A DNA stretch of 42,234 nt from CAZYVA01 sp964650695 (GTDB lineage: Bacteria > Bacillota > Clostridia > Lachnospirales > Lachnospiraceae), in the NCBI GenBank assembly GCA_964650695.1, contig CAZYVA010000005.1:1-42234 (forward strand), written 5' to 3'. Every line of letters begins with the position of its first letter. Within the stretch, counting starts at the first letter, position 1. Under the pieces are notes generated by a model. That model made no database searches. It was given only the letters and a program-made list of their open reading frames with translations, and was not told the DNA's origin. Position numbers and translations under genes: made by a program. Below are positions 16,122 through 23,843 of the stretch, piece after piece.

Positions 16122-18546
16122 ACTTTATTTGTTTTTTTGATAATGAAACGACAACCTCCGAATCCCTTTGCACTTTCCCGGAAAGCACCTCCTCCGCCAG
16201 TTTGTCCTCCAACAGGTTCTGCACTGCGCGCCTGAGAGGGCGCGCCCCGTATTTCTGGTCTGTCCCGGCCTCCACAATATAATTCTTCACCGGATCCCGT
16301 ATCACAAGGCGGATATTGAGCTGTTCTTTTGCGCGCTTTACCACTTCCTTGCAAAGAAGGCTGGCAATCCTCTTCATCTCTGCCTTTTGAAGCGGGTGGA
16401 AAACTAAAATCTCATCGATCCGGTTGAGGAATTCCGGGCGGAAAATCAGCTTGACCTCTCCCATTACTTTGCTTTTCATGCGCTCATAATCCCCCGCCGC
16501 GTCCTCTTTCGTGTTGAAACCCAGCCTTTTGGGGTCAATAATAGACTTTGCCCCCGCATTGGATGTCATAATGATGACCGTGTTGCGGAAATCCACCTTC
16601 CTCCCTTGCGAATCCGTGATATGCCCGTCATCCAGCACCTGCAGCAAAATATTGAACACATCCGGATGTGCTTTTTCAATCTCGTCAAACAGTACCACAG
16701 AATAAGGATGCCTGCGGATCTGTTCGCTGAGCTGGCCGCCATCGTCATGCCCGATATATCCCGGCGGTGAGCCGATCATTTTTGCCACGCTGTGTTTTTC
16801 CATATATTCCGACATATCTACCCGGATCATCGCTTCCTCATTCCCAAACAAAGCTTCGGACAAGGCTTTCGATAATTCCGTCTTCCCTACTCCTGTCGGA
16901 CCCAGGAACAAAAAAGAACCCGTCGGGCGTTTCGGGTCTTTTAACCCTACTCTCCCGCGCCGGACTGCCCGCGCGATTGCTGTGACGGCTTCCTCCTGCC
17001 CGATGACACGCTTATGCAGGGCCTTCTCCAGCTTATTCAGCCGTGCGCTCTCGGATTCTTTCAGCCTCTGTACCGGCACCTTGGACCACTGGGCTACCAC
17101 CTGGGCAACCTCGTCTTCTGTCACCATGGCCCTTTCCCCCCTGCTGCGCCTCTCAAACCGCGCCTGCGCCTGGGAAAGCTTTTTCTCCGTCTCCTCCTGC
17201 TCACGGTGTATCATGGCCGCCTGCGCCATGTCTTGATTCCGGATAGCTTCTTCCAATTCCTCCTTCAGCTTTCCAAGAAGCTTTTCCAGCTCAAAAACAG
17301 CGGGCGGGGCTTCCAATCCCTTCATGCCGGCTTTCGCGCATGCCTCGTCCAGCACGTCCAACGCCTTATCCGGCAAAAACCGGTCGCTGATATACCGTTC
17401 CGACAGAAAAACCGCCGCACGCAAAGCATCCTCCTGTACCTCCACATGGTGGTGTGCCTCGTGTTTTTCCTTTAAACCCCGCAAAATCTCCAGGCATTCC
17501 TCCCTGGACGGCTCTTCCACCTCTATCGGCTGGAAGCGCCGTTCCAGCGCCGCATCCTTTTCAATATATTTCCGGTATTCCGTGACCGTCGTCGCCCCGA
17601 TCAGCTGCATTTCCCCGCGTGACAGGGATGGCTTTAAGATATTGGAGGCATCCATGGATCCCTCCGCCCCGCCGGCCCCAATCATTGTATGCACTTCATC
17701 CAAAAACAAAACCACATCCCTGGAGGCTTTCACTTCCCGGATCAGCCCTTTCATCCGTTCTTCAAACTCCCCCCTGTACTTCGTCCCGGCTACCATGCCC
17801 GGAAGGTCAATGGTAAAAATCCGTTTTTCCTTCATATGCTCCGGGACAGCGCCGACAGCGATCCTTTGCGCCAGCCCTTCCACCACCGCCGTCTTCCCGA
17901 CGCCCGGTTCCCCTACCAGGCAAGGGTTGTTCTTCGTCCTCCTGCTTAAAATCAGCATCAGCCGCTCCGTTTCTTTTTCGCGCCCGATGACCGGATCCAG
18001 TCTTCCATCTTGTGCCTCCCGCGTCAGATCTGTCCCGTACTGCTCCAGGATGCCAGGGCGCCTCCCGTGCCTTCCCTGCTGCATTTCCTCCTGGTATTCC
18101 CGGATATCCGTTCCGGAGACCTCCAGGATCTCCTGCATCATCTTCTGCAGATCCATATTCAGAGTCAACAGGATACGGGCGGCAACACAATCCACATCCC
18201 GGATCAGCATGAGAAGGATATGCTCTGTCCCAATCTTCTCACACCGCGCCCGTGCTGCTTCTTCCGCGCTTTCTTCAAGAATAAATTCCAGCCTCGGGCT
18301 AAGCTGCGGACTGCCCGCAAGGGCTACCGGGGCCGTAGGGGATACCAGTTCCTCCATCACCTTCAGGATCTGTTCCTCCTCTACCTGGCAATTTGCCAGC
18401 ACCTGTCCCGCAACTCCGCGGTATACCCGCCGGAGACCGATCAAAAGGTGCTCCGTCCCCACATAAGGATGTTTAAGCTCTTTTGCTGTCTTTTTCGCTA
18501 TCTTTAAGGCTTCTCCCGCCTGTTTTGTAAAATCCATAACCCACAT
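16105..18546 (-). CDS. clpC: ATP-dependent Clp protease ATP-binding subunit ClpC
   Basis: An 813-residue class I Clp/Hsp100 ATPase. The double Clp_N repeat covers about 1-150 (HPYVGTEHLLIGL, KIGTEHILLMLI). The first AAA+ module has Walker A GEPGVGKTA near 213 and LFLDEVHTMIGAGG. A linker carries a UVR-type motif (LKEELEEAIRNQDMAQAAMI), typical of ClpC. The second AAA+ module has GPTGVGKTELSKAL and VVLFDEIEKAHPDVFNILLQ, followed by the D2-small domain. It unfolds proteins for ClpP. The ATG at 18546 overlaps the gntR stop (TAATG); an in-frame ATG at 18537 begins the family-like MDFTKQA and is an equally good choice. The last residues FTMKA come from a mobile repeat. No mcsA or mcsB lies beside it. 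Confidence 0.95.
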   Translation of the reverse strand: MWVMDFTKQAGEALKIAKKTAKELKHPYVGTEHLLIGLRRVYRGVAGQVLANCQVEEEQILKVMEELVSPTAPVALAGSPQLSPRLEFILEESAEEAARARCEKIGTEHILLMLIRDVDCVAARILLTLNMDLQKMMQEILEVSGTDIREYQEEMQQGRHGRRPGILEQYGTDLTREAQDGRLDPVIGREKETERLMLILSRRTKNNPCLVGEPGVGKTAVVEGLAQRIAVGAVPEHMKEKRIFTIDLPGMVAGTKYRGEFEERMKGLIREVKASRDVVLFLDEVHTMIGAGGAEGSMDASNILKPSLSRGEMQLIGATTVTEYRKYIEKDAALERRFQPIEVEEPSREECLEILRGLKEKHEAHHHVEVQEDALRAAVFLSERYISDRFLPDKALDVLDEACAKAGMKGLEAPPAVFELEKLLGKLKEELEEAIRNQDMAQAAMIHREQEETEKKLSQAQARFERRSRGERAMVTEDEVAQVVAQWSKVPVQRLKESESARLNKLEKALHKRVIGQEEAVTAIARAVRRGRVGLKDPKRPTGSFLFLGPTGVGKTELSKALSEALFGNEEAMIRVDMSEYMEKHSVAKMIGSPPGYIGHDDGGQLSEQIRRHPYSVVLFDEIEKAHPDVFNILLQVLDDGHITDSQGRKVDFRNTVIIMTSNAGAKSIIDPKRLGFNTKEDAAGDYERMKSKVMGEVKLIFRPEFLNRIDEILVFHPLQKAEMKRIASLLCKEVVKRAKEQLNIRLVIRDPVKNYIVEAGTDQKYGARPLRRAVQNLLEDKLAEEVLSGKVQRDSEVVVSLSKKQIKFTMKA

Positions 18547-18920
18547 TATTCCTTTCCATACTCATCAAAGATCTCATCTACCAGCGTATGCACGTCCTGC
18601 CTGGAAATGTTTTTACAACATCCCTTTGCAAGCGCCACGCTCAGGCACTGCTTCATCTGCAGAAGGGATTGAGCCTTATCCCCGTCGATCGCCACCACCG
18701 CGCCGCGCCTGCGGTCCAGATGCAAAAAACCCTCCTGCCTGAGGATATTGTATGCTTTATTAACCGTATGCATATTGATGCCGACCGTCTCCGCCAAATG
18801 CCGTACCGAAGGAAGCGTATCCCCTTCCCGGATCTCATTGGTGGCGATCCCCATAATAATCTGGTTTTGCAATTGGACATAAATCGCCTCGCTGCTTTGG
18901 AAGTCAATCTCAATATACAT
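18546..18920 (-). CDS. GntR family transcriptional regulator, YtrA subfamily
   Basis: This 124-residue protein has an N-terminal winged-helix GntR domain: EAIYVQLQNQIIMGIATNEI, then EGDTLPSVRHLAETVGINMH as the helix-turn-helix, then TVNKAYNILRQEGFL. The tail after residue 75 is short and helical, as in YtrA-type regulators, and has no metabolite-binding domain. Its stop overlaps the clpC start, so the two are translationally coupled and it probably controls its own operon. Clostridial and Bacillus clpC operons are usually headed by ctsR, so a GntR gene in that position is unusual. The start has AAGGTGGATTT upstream of ATG. Confidence 0.9.
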   Translation of the reverse strand: MYIEIDFQSSEAIYVQLQNQIIMGIATNEIREGDTLPSVRHLAETVGINMHTVNKAYNILRQEGFLHLDRRRGAVVAIDGDKAQSLLQMKQCLSVALAKGCCKNISRQDVHTLVDEIFDEYGKE

Positions 18921-18970
18921 AAATCCACCTTATCTTCCGTATTATTGCTGCATTTCTGATTTCAAGAGAG

Positions 18971-19022
18971 ATTATAAACTATTTTCCCTGTTTTGTCTAT
19001 ATGTTCTAATCCAAGTGGAACA
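18971..19022 (-). promoter_or_regulatory. Promoter of the gntR-clpC operon with a possible operator
   Basis: Minus-strand TAGACA (18999-18994) and TATAAT (18976-18971) are 17 bp apart. Just upstream, TGTTC (19002-19006) and GAACA (19018-19022) form an inverted repeat with an 11-bp spacer, which could bind the GntR dimer. I found neither a CIRCE element nor a CtsR heptad repeat. Confidence 0.6.
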
Positions 19023-19045
19023 ATTTATATTTATATTTACTTTTC

Positions 19046-19140
19046 ATAATCAGGAATGCCCATTTACCGGGCATTCCGTAAGAAAGTGATGCAAGAATGA
19101 GAGACGATTTTGCGAAGCAAACGACAAATAATCGCTCCTG
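19046..19140. repeat. Dispersed palindromic repeat, long copy
   Basis: The core GGAATGCCC-ATTTACC-GGGCATTCC is a perfect 9-bp hairpin (19053-19077). The following 60 bp (AAGTGATGCAAGAATGAG, GATTTTGCGAAGCAAACGA) align at roughly three bases in four with the element at 31997-32137 read in reverse. The CACGGCC end present in other copies is missing on the left, so this copy is truncated or decayed. It fills most of the 306-bp spacer between the gntR promoter and the ogt terminator. Confidence 0.7.
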
Positions 19141-19146
19141 ATATAG

Positions 19147-19189
19147 AAAAAGCCAGGATTCCTGAAATGGTATAGGAACCCGGCTTTTT
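19147..19189 (-). terminator. Intrinsic terminator downstream of ogt, possibly bidirectional
   Basis: A long hairpin pairs AAAAAGCC-GG-TTCCT with AGGAA-CC-GGCTTTTT around a loop of about ten bases. On the minus strand it is followed by TTTTTCTATAT after the ogt stop at 19227. The symmetric A and T runs would let it act in both directions. Confidence 0.8.
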
Positions 19190-19226
19190 CAATCCTTCCA
19201 AACGTTGATGATGGATATAGCCACGA

Positions 19227-19727
19227 TCAATGTGCCAAAATGTTTTCCAATTCCAAAAGCGCCTGTTTCCGGGCCATCCCTCCCGCGTATCCGGTCAAGC
19301 TTCCATTTGCCCCGATGACTCTGTGGCAGGGGACAAGGATTGAGATTGGGTTATGCCCGACCGCACCGCCGACCGACCGTGCCGAAACCCTTCCTGTCCC
19401 TTTCCGCTCTGCAAGCTGTTTCGCGATGCCGCCGTAAGTTACCGTCCGCCCATAAGGGATGCCACACAGGATTTCCCACACCTCGTTTTGGAAAGCTGTC
19501 CCTGTAAAATGAAGCGGAACCTGGAATCCCGGCTCTTTTCCCGAAAAATAAATACCCAGCCATTGCTTCGCCTGCCCAAATACAGGCAATTCCCGTTCCG
19601 TATGTTCCCGTCCCAAATGATACGCAAAATATTTTTGCCCCTCGAACCATAACCCGGTCAGCGCCTGTCCGTCAGACGCAAGCATCATACTGCCCAGCGG
19701 AGATGAGTATCGATTTGTATACTGCAT
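19227..19727 (-). CDS. ogt: Methylated-DNA--[protein]-cysteine S-methyltransferase
   Basis: The 166-residue protein has the O6-alkylguanine-DNA alkyltransferase layout. FQNEVWEILCGIPYGRTVTY starts the DNA-binding domain. SARSVGGAVGHNPISILVPC ends in the active-site PCHR with acceptor Cys134, and GSLTGYAGGMARKQALLELE follows. It repairs O6-methylguanine and O4-methylthymine by irreversible transfer to its own cysteine. It starts 10 bp after the pucR-type gene ends, so both are probably co-transcribed. A strong terminator follows. Start ATG 19727 is preceded by AAAGGAGAGG. Confidence 0.96.
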   Translation of the reverse strand: MQYTNRYSSPLGSMMLASDGQALTGLWFEGQKYFAYHLGREHTERELPVFGQAKQWLGIYFSGKEPGFQVPLHFTGTAFQNEVWEILCGIPYGRTVTYGGIAKQLAERKGTGRVSARSVGGAVGHNPISILVPCHRVIGANGSLTGYAGGMARKQALLELENILAH

Positions 19728-19737
19728 GTCCTCTCCT

Positions 19738-20928
19738 TTAAAGCCTCGCCGCCGATCCCGACAGGATCGCCGTCTGGCTGTTCCCTTTATGGTAATAGTC
19801 CTCCCCCAGCCGCAAAATGTAGTAAGCCACCATGATTTTCACCCGGTTTTCATTGCACATAATATCGTACCCCAGAATATCCTTGATGGCATTCATTTTA
19901 TAACTCAGCGTATTCTTATGGCAGTACAAGGCTTTGGATGTGTTCAGGATGCTACAGTCATGGTCGAAAAAGCAGTTCAGGATTTTTACATAGTCCGTCC
20001 CGTTCTTCTGGTCGTACCGGATAAGGTTCCCCAATACCTCTTCTACAAAATTCGGATAAATTTCCGCATTTCTCATATCCGCCAGGATTTTATACACCCC
20101 TAGTTCATCATAGCACAAAAGATTCTTGGGTATCGTCGTTTTTGTCAGCTCATACGCCGTGTACGCGTTTTCATAGGAGCGGTGGATGTCCTGGATCTGC
20201 TTTTCCACGGTTCCAATCCCGATATATACATTCGGATCATCGCTGCATATTTTCTGGAACTCACTTTTCAGCCGATCCATCAAATAGCCCGCTGTTAAAA
20301 TGATCAGTCGTCCTTTTTCCTCGTAAAGCGCTGATTTGCGGATAACTTTCCGTACTGTGTCGTGAAGCTGCGCCAGTTTCCGGTTCCTGTTTTGCGCATC
20401 ATAGGTGAAACAGCTTAAAATTGCGACCGCGTAGGACATATCCCGAAAAAACCCATTCATCTCAAAATGGTTCAGGTACTGATCTTCATCCTCTGGATAG
20501 TAAATCGCATGTTTCAAAGCCGCCACAAGGGTTGTCTCGTTTTGCTCATTTTGGATCAGGATTTCGGAAAATTTCCTCATGATATCTACAAACGGTGTTT
20601 CCCAGGTCGCGGAAAACAGCGGGAGCTGTATCTGGTTGCAATAGTTGATGATGTCCTTGGAGAATGTACGCCCGTGCTGCAAAGCCACGATCAGTCCCCT
20701 GGCATGGACGCGGTTGATTGAATCTACCAGCTCTTTCAGCCACGCTTCCGAAGCATAGTTCAAGCCCGTGTTGAATACCAGCTCATCCCCTCGCAGCAGC
20801 GAGGAAAACTCTGGCTCCTCCACCATATGCATCCAGCCAACCATTTTCCCGAAGCAACTGGTGGTTCGCAGGACTACATCATACTCTGTCCGCATCTGTT
20901 CATATAATACTCTCAATTCTACCGCCAT
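19738..20928 (-). CDS. PucR family transcriptional regulator
   Basis: A 396-residue regulator with the PucR layout. The N-terminal PucR-type ligand-binding domain (about 1-110) contains EFSSLLRGDELVFNTGLNY and VHARGLIVALQHGR. A middle GGDEF-like region has IGIGTVEKQIQDIHRSYENA and YTAYELTKT. The C-terminal helix-turn-helix is LNTSKALYCHKNTLSYKMNA. ATG 20928 is preferred over the upstream 20964 because GGAGG stands 7 bp before it. Members often respond to purines or other metabolites and control nearby catabolic genes; the acyl-CoA synthetase upstream on the same strand is an obvious candidate target. The promoter contains a perfect palindrome. Confidence 0.88.
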   Translation of the reverse strand: MAVELRVLYEQMRTEYDVVLRTTSCFGKMVGWMHMVEEPEFSSLLRGDELVFNTGLNYASEAWLKELVDSINRVHARGLIVALQHGRTFSKDIINYCNQIQLPLFSATWETPFVDIMRKFSEILIQNEQNETTLVAALKHAIYYPEDEDQYLNHFEMNGFFRDMSYAVAILSCFTYDAQNRNRKLAQLHDTVRKVIRKSALYEEKGRLIILTAGYLMDRLKSEFQKICSDDPNVYIGIGTVEKQIQDIHRSYENAYTAYELTKTTIPKNLLCYDELGVYKILADMRNAEIYPNFVEEVLGNLIRYDQKNGTDYVKILNCFFDHDCSILNTSKALYCHKNTLSYKMNAIKDILGYDIMCNENRVKIMVAYYILRLGEDYYHKGNSQTAILSGSAARL

Positions 20929-21055
20929 AAAACCTCCACCTGGACGGCCGTATATCTCTGACAAAGCGGGTATCCATAGCTTCCCCGCTTCCTGTCCGTG
21001 GGTGCCTAACGCTTTACTCCCTTCCTATGGGCAAGAAGGGCTACTCTACATACAT

Positions 21056-21084
21056 AGTATATCACGATTGTGCTCCAAGCACAA
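21056..21084 (-). promoter_or_regulatory. pucR-type gene promoter overlapped by a palindromic operator
   Basis: Minus-strand TTGTGC (21084-21079) and TATACT (21061-21056) are 17 bp apart. TTGTGCT-TGG-AGCACAA (21084-21068) is a perfect 7-bp inverted repeat that covers the -35 box and part of the spacer. A protein bound there would block RNA polymerase, most simply autorepression by the PucR protein. The rest of the 398-bp spacer 20929-21326 holds an AT-rich stretch and the acyl-CoA synthetase terminator. Confidence 0.65.
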
Positions 21085-21224
21085 TTATTGATTGATTTTA
21101 TATCGCCAAAAAACATGGATAATACATTCTTAATGTGTTATATTGTTTATGGAATACAAAAATGCTGACAAGCAACCCCGAATTTTGTATTTCAGATTGC
21201 TGATTCTAAACTCCAGATGATAAG

Positions 21225-21251
21225 AGAACCCCAGATATTTCCTGGGGTTCT
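21225..21251 (-). terminator. Terminator downstream of the acyl-CoA synthetase gene
   Basis: AGAACCCCAG (21225-21234) pairs perfectly with CTGGGGTTCT (21242-21251) around a 7-nt loop. On the minus strand only CTTATC follows, so the T-run is weak. It lies 76 bp after the acs stop and before the pucR promoter. Confidence 0.65.
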
Positions 21252-21326
21252 TGCATTGTGCGCCTGGCTTCTGCTGACAGTTTCCGCGCACGCCGCCCCT
21301 GTTTTTTTGTATCTGCCATTGCTTTT

Positions 21327-22961
21327 TTAACTTTTATTCTGCCTCTCCACCAAACGTTCCCCACAATAAATCCTGCGAAGCTTTGGTTTCTCGATCTTAC
21401 CTGTCGCATTGCGCGGCACAGGGGCGAAAATATATTTCCTCGGACGCTTATAACGCGGCAGCTTATGGCAGAAATTCTCCAAATCCTCCTGCGTACACGT
21501 ACAGCCTTCCTTTATCTCCACGATCGCCGCCGCAATCTCCCCCAGCCGCTTGTCCGGCAGGCCGATAACCGCCACATCCTTCACCGCCTCATGGGCGCGG
21601 ATGTAGTCCTCAATCTGTACCGGGTACAGGTTTTCCCCGCCGCTGATGATGACGTCTTTCTTCCTGTCTACCAGAAAGAAAAAACCATCCTCATCCTGCC
21701 TCGCCATATCACCCGTATAAAGCCACCCGTCCTTCAGCGTCTCTGCCGTTGCCTTTTCATCATTATAATAGCAGGTCATCACGCCTGGCCCCTGTAAAAT
21801 CAGTTCCCCTACGTCCCCCTGTTTGACATCCGTGCCATCCTCCCCGACAATCCGCGCTTTCCATCCATAGCCAGGAATTCCGATCGCGCCGATTTTATGG
21901 ATATTCTCCACACCTAAATGCACCGCGCCAGGCCCGATCGACTCGCTCAGCCCATAATTCGTATCATACTGGTGATGCGGGAAATACTGTTTCCAACGTT
22001 TGATCAGGCTGGGCGGGACCGGCTGCGCCCCGATATGCATCAGCCTCCACTGGGCAAGTTCATAATCCTCAAGCTTTACCTCCCCTCGGTCCAACGCGTC
22101 CAAAAGATCCTGCGCCCACGGCACCAGGAGCCATACAATCGTGCATTTTTCCCTGGAAACCGCCTCCAGGATGTACGCCGGCTTTGTCCCTTTCAAAAGC
22201 ACCGCTCTCCCTCCGGTCAGGAGGCTCCCAAACCAGTGCATCTTCGCCCCGGTATGATAAAGCGGCGGGATGCAAAGGAAAACGTCATCTTTTGTCTGCC
22301 CATGGTGGTTCTGCTCCACCCGGCAGGCATGCATCAGGCTCTCATGATTATGTAAAATCGCTTTTGGGAACCCCGTTGTCCCCGATGAAAAATAAATAAC
22401 TGCGTCATCCTGGTCCGACAGACGGATTTCCGGCGGCTGCCCGGAACAATTCGCCGTCTGTTGCGCATAACTCTCCGCAAAAGAAGGACAGCCGTCCCCC
22501 ACGAAAAAGATCAGGCGGTGCTTTGAGATGGAATCCACAACCTCCTCCACCCGCCCGATAAACTCCGGGCCAAACACCAGGACATCCGCCTCCGACAGGT
22601 CCAGGCAGTATTCAATCTCCTCCGCAGTATAACGGAAGTTCAACGGAACCGCCAACGCCCCGGTCTTCAGCACTCCGAAATAAATCGGGAGCCACTCCAG
22701 GCAGTTCATCAGAAGGATCGCGACCTTATCCCCCTTCCTCACTCCCCGGCTCAGCAAAAGATTGGCAAAACGGTTCGCCTTTTCATCGAATACGTTCCAC
22801 GTGATTTCCCTCCGGTAGTGGACAAATGGCGTCGGCTCGATCAACTCATACTCTTTCCACGTAATGCGCCTGTCCTCCGGCTCCTGCGGGTTGATCTCCA
22901 CCAGGCAGACGTCCTCGCCGTACCTCCGGCAGTTTTCCTCTAAAATCTCTGTGATTGGCAT
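21327..22961 (-). CDS. Acyl-CoA synthetase, AMP-binding superfamily
   Basis: This 544-residue protein belongs to the adenylate-forming (ANL) superfamily. VIYFSSGTTGFPKAILHNH is the phosphate-binding A3 motif. YGLSESIGPGAVHLG is the A5 region. GWLYTGDMARQDEDGFFF (A7) and DRKKDVIISGGENLYPVQIE (A8/hinge) follow. NATGKIEKPKLRR carries the catalytic Lys near the C-terminus. It would activate a carboxylic acid as acyl-AMP and pass it to CoA; the chain type is not readable, though similar proteins are annotated as long-chain fatty acid CoA ligases. It has its own promoter and terminator and lies upstream of a PucR regulator. Start ATG 22961 has AAAGGGG upstream. Confidence 0.88.
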   Translation of the reverse strand: MPITEILEENCRRYGEDVCLVEINPQEPEDRRITWKEYELIEPTPFVHYRREITWNVFDEKANRFANLLLSRGVRKGDKVAILLMNCLEWLPIYFGVLKTGALAVPLNFRYTAEEIEYCLDLSEADVLVFGPEFIGRVEEVVDSISKHRLIFFVGDGCPSFAESYAQQTANCSGQPPEIRLSDQDDAVIYFSSGTTGFPKAILHNHESLMHACRVEQNHHGQTKDDVFLCIPPLYHTGAKMHWFGSLLTGGRAVLLKGTKPAYILEAVSREKCTIVWLLVPWAQDLLDALDRGEVKLEDYELAQWRLMHIGAQPVPPSLIKRWKQYFPHHQYDTNYGLSESIGPGAVHLGVENIHKIGAIGIPGYGWKARIVGEDGTDVKQGDVGELILQGPGVMTCYYNDEKATAETLKDGWLYTGDMARQDEDGFFFLVDRKKDVIISGGENLYPVQIEDYIRAHEAVKDVAVIGLPDKRLGEIAAAIVEIKEGCTCTQEDLENFCHKLPRYKRPRKYIFAPVPRNATGKIEKPKLRRIYCGERLVERQNKS

Positions 22962-23000
22962 TATACTTTACCCCTTTAACGCATTTATCTATTGAAGCCC

Positions 23001-23030
23001 ATTATACCATCACACGCTTACAGAAGTCAA
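23001..23030 (-). promoter_or_regulatory. SigA-like promoter for the acyl-CoA synthetase gene
   Basis: Minus-strand TTGACT (23030-23025) and TATAAT (23006-23001) with an 18-bp spacer. It is one of the closest matches to consensus in the window. The leader is about 35 nt. Confidence 0.75.
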
Positions 23031-23082
23031 TGGATCTCTCTGTTTTCTATATCAAAAGCATAAATTATTTAGCAAAATGTCC

Positions 23083-23111
23083 TTTATTTTCTTTTATACT
23101 TATTATATAAT
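23083..23111 (+). promoter_or_regulatory. Probable promoter for the xre-cupin-PBP-aroB-SDR operon
   Basis: A perfect TATAAT (23106-23111) lies 58 bp before the xre ATG. The -35 position holds TTTATT (23083-23088, 17-bp spacer), a poor match, so expression may need an activator, for instance the XRE protein. Confidence 0.5.
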
Positions 23112-23168
23112 TTCCCCATAGGCTGTTGCGTTCCTATGCAAACAGTTCCCGAAACAAAGGAGGATATC

Positions 23169-23492
23169 ATGGCTAGATCAACAGAGGAAAACTATGGCGC
23201 TATCATCAAGAAGTTACGTCTTAAAATGAACTTGACGCAGGCGCAGGTTGCTGAAACGCTGGATGTGACCCCCGGATATATCAGCAACGTAGAGAACAAC
23301 CGCACCGCAATGTCTTTGCGGATCTTAATTTATTACGCAAAGCTGATGGGCGTGTCCCTGGACTCCCTGGTAGGAAACCTGGAGCCGTCCTACCAGACCA
23401 ATGCTTTGGACAATGAATTACTGGAAGTCATCAGCAAATACGATGATGACAGGAAGAAAAAACTGCTCCAGACATTAAAGATCTGGACATAA
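23169..23492 (+). CDS. XRE family helix-turn-helix transcriptional regulator
   Basis: A 107-residue protein. The HTH_3 domain spans about 8-65: YGAIIKKLRLKMNLTQAQVA, ETLDVTPGYISNVENNRTAM, then SLRILIYYAKLMGVSLDSLV. A short tail (66-107) is charged and probably helical. It should bind DNA as a dimer and may control its own operon. ATG 23169 has AAAGGAGG directly upstream, which decides against the in-frame ATG at 23136. The cupin gene follows after 17 bp. The XRE-plus-cupin pair is often a single fused polypeptide in other bacteria; here it is split into two proteins. Confidence 0.93.
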   Translation: MARSTEENYGAIIKKLRLKMNLTQAQVAETLDVTPGYISNVENNRTAMSLRILIYYAKLMGVSLDSLVGNLEPSYQTNALDNELLEVISKYDDDRKKKLLQTLKIWT

Positions 23493-23509
23493 ATCAAAGG
23501 AGGCCGATT

Positions 23510-23839
23510 ATGATTATCCATTACAACGATCAGAAACTGGAGACATTTGAACACTTTAAGGGCGGGGAAAAGAGCATGGACGCAAAAATGTTTTTTGACG
23601 GCCAGAACCGGATCCTTTACGCCCAGCTTGAACCGGGCGCATCGATCGGTTTACATACCCACGAGACGAACAGCGAAATCATTTACCTGCTGGAGGGGAC
23701 CGCGACAGTTCTGTACGATGGGGGACATGAAGAGCTTGCTGCCGGGAACGTGCATTACTGCCCAAAAGGACACAGCCATTCTTTAATCAATGAAAGCAAC
23801 TCCACGATCCGCTTCTTTGCCGTAGTGCCGGAGCAATAA
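23510..23839 (+). CDS. Cupin domain protein
   Basis: The 109-residue protein is a single cupin_2 barrel. Motif 1 is GASIGLHTHETNSEIIYLLE with two histidines and a glutamate as possible metal ligands. Motif 2 is NVHYCPKGHSHSLIN. It could sense or bind a small ligand, or act as an isomerase or dioxygenase; nothing in the sequence decides. A strong AGGAGG precedes the ATG. It lies between xre and the penicillin-binding protein gene, only 4 bp from the latter, so translational coupling is likely. It may be the sensing partner of the XRE protein. Confidence 0.88.
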   Translation: MIIHYNDQKLETFEHFKGGEKSMDAKMFFDGQNRILYAQLEPGASIGLHTHETNSEIIYLLEGTATVLYDGGHEELAAGNVHYCPKGHSHSLINESNSTIRFFAVVPEQ

Positions 23840-23843
23840 GAAT

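Noticed and set aside
17324..18466. 380-residue plus-strand frame opposite clpC
   Set aside because: Ser/Arg-rich antisense shadow of clpC with no domain signal.
21206..21409. 67-residue minus-strand frame at the end of the acyl-CoA synthetase
   Set aside because: It overlaps acs and the terminator and lacks a ribosome binding site.
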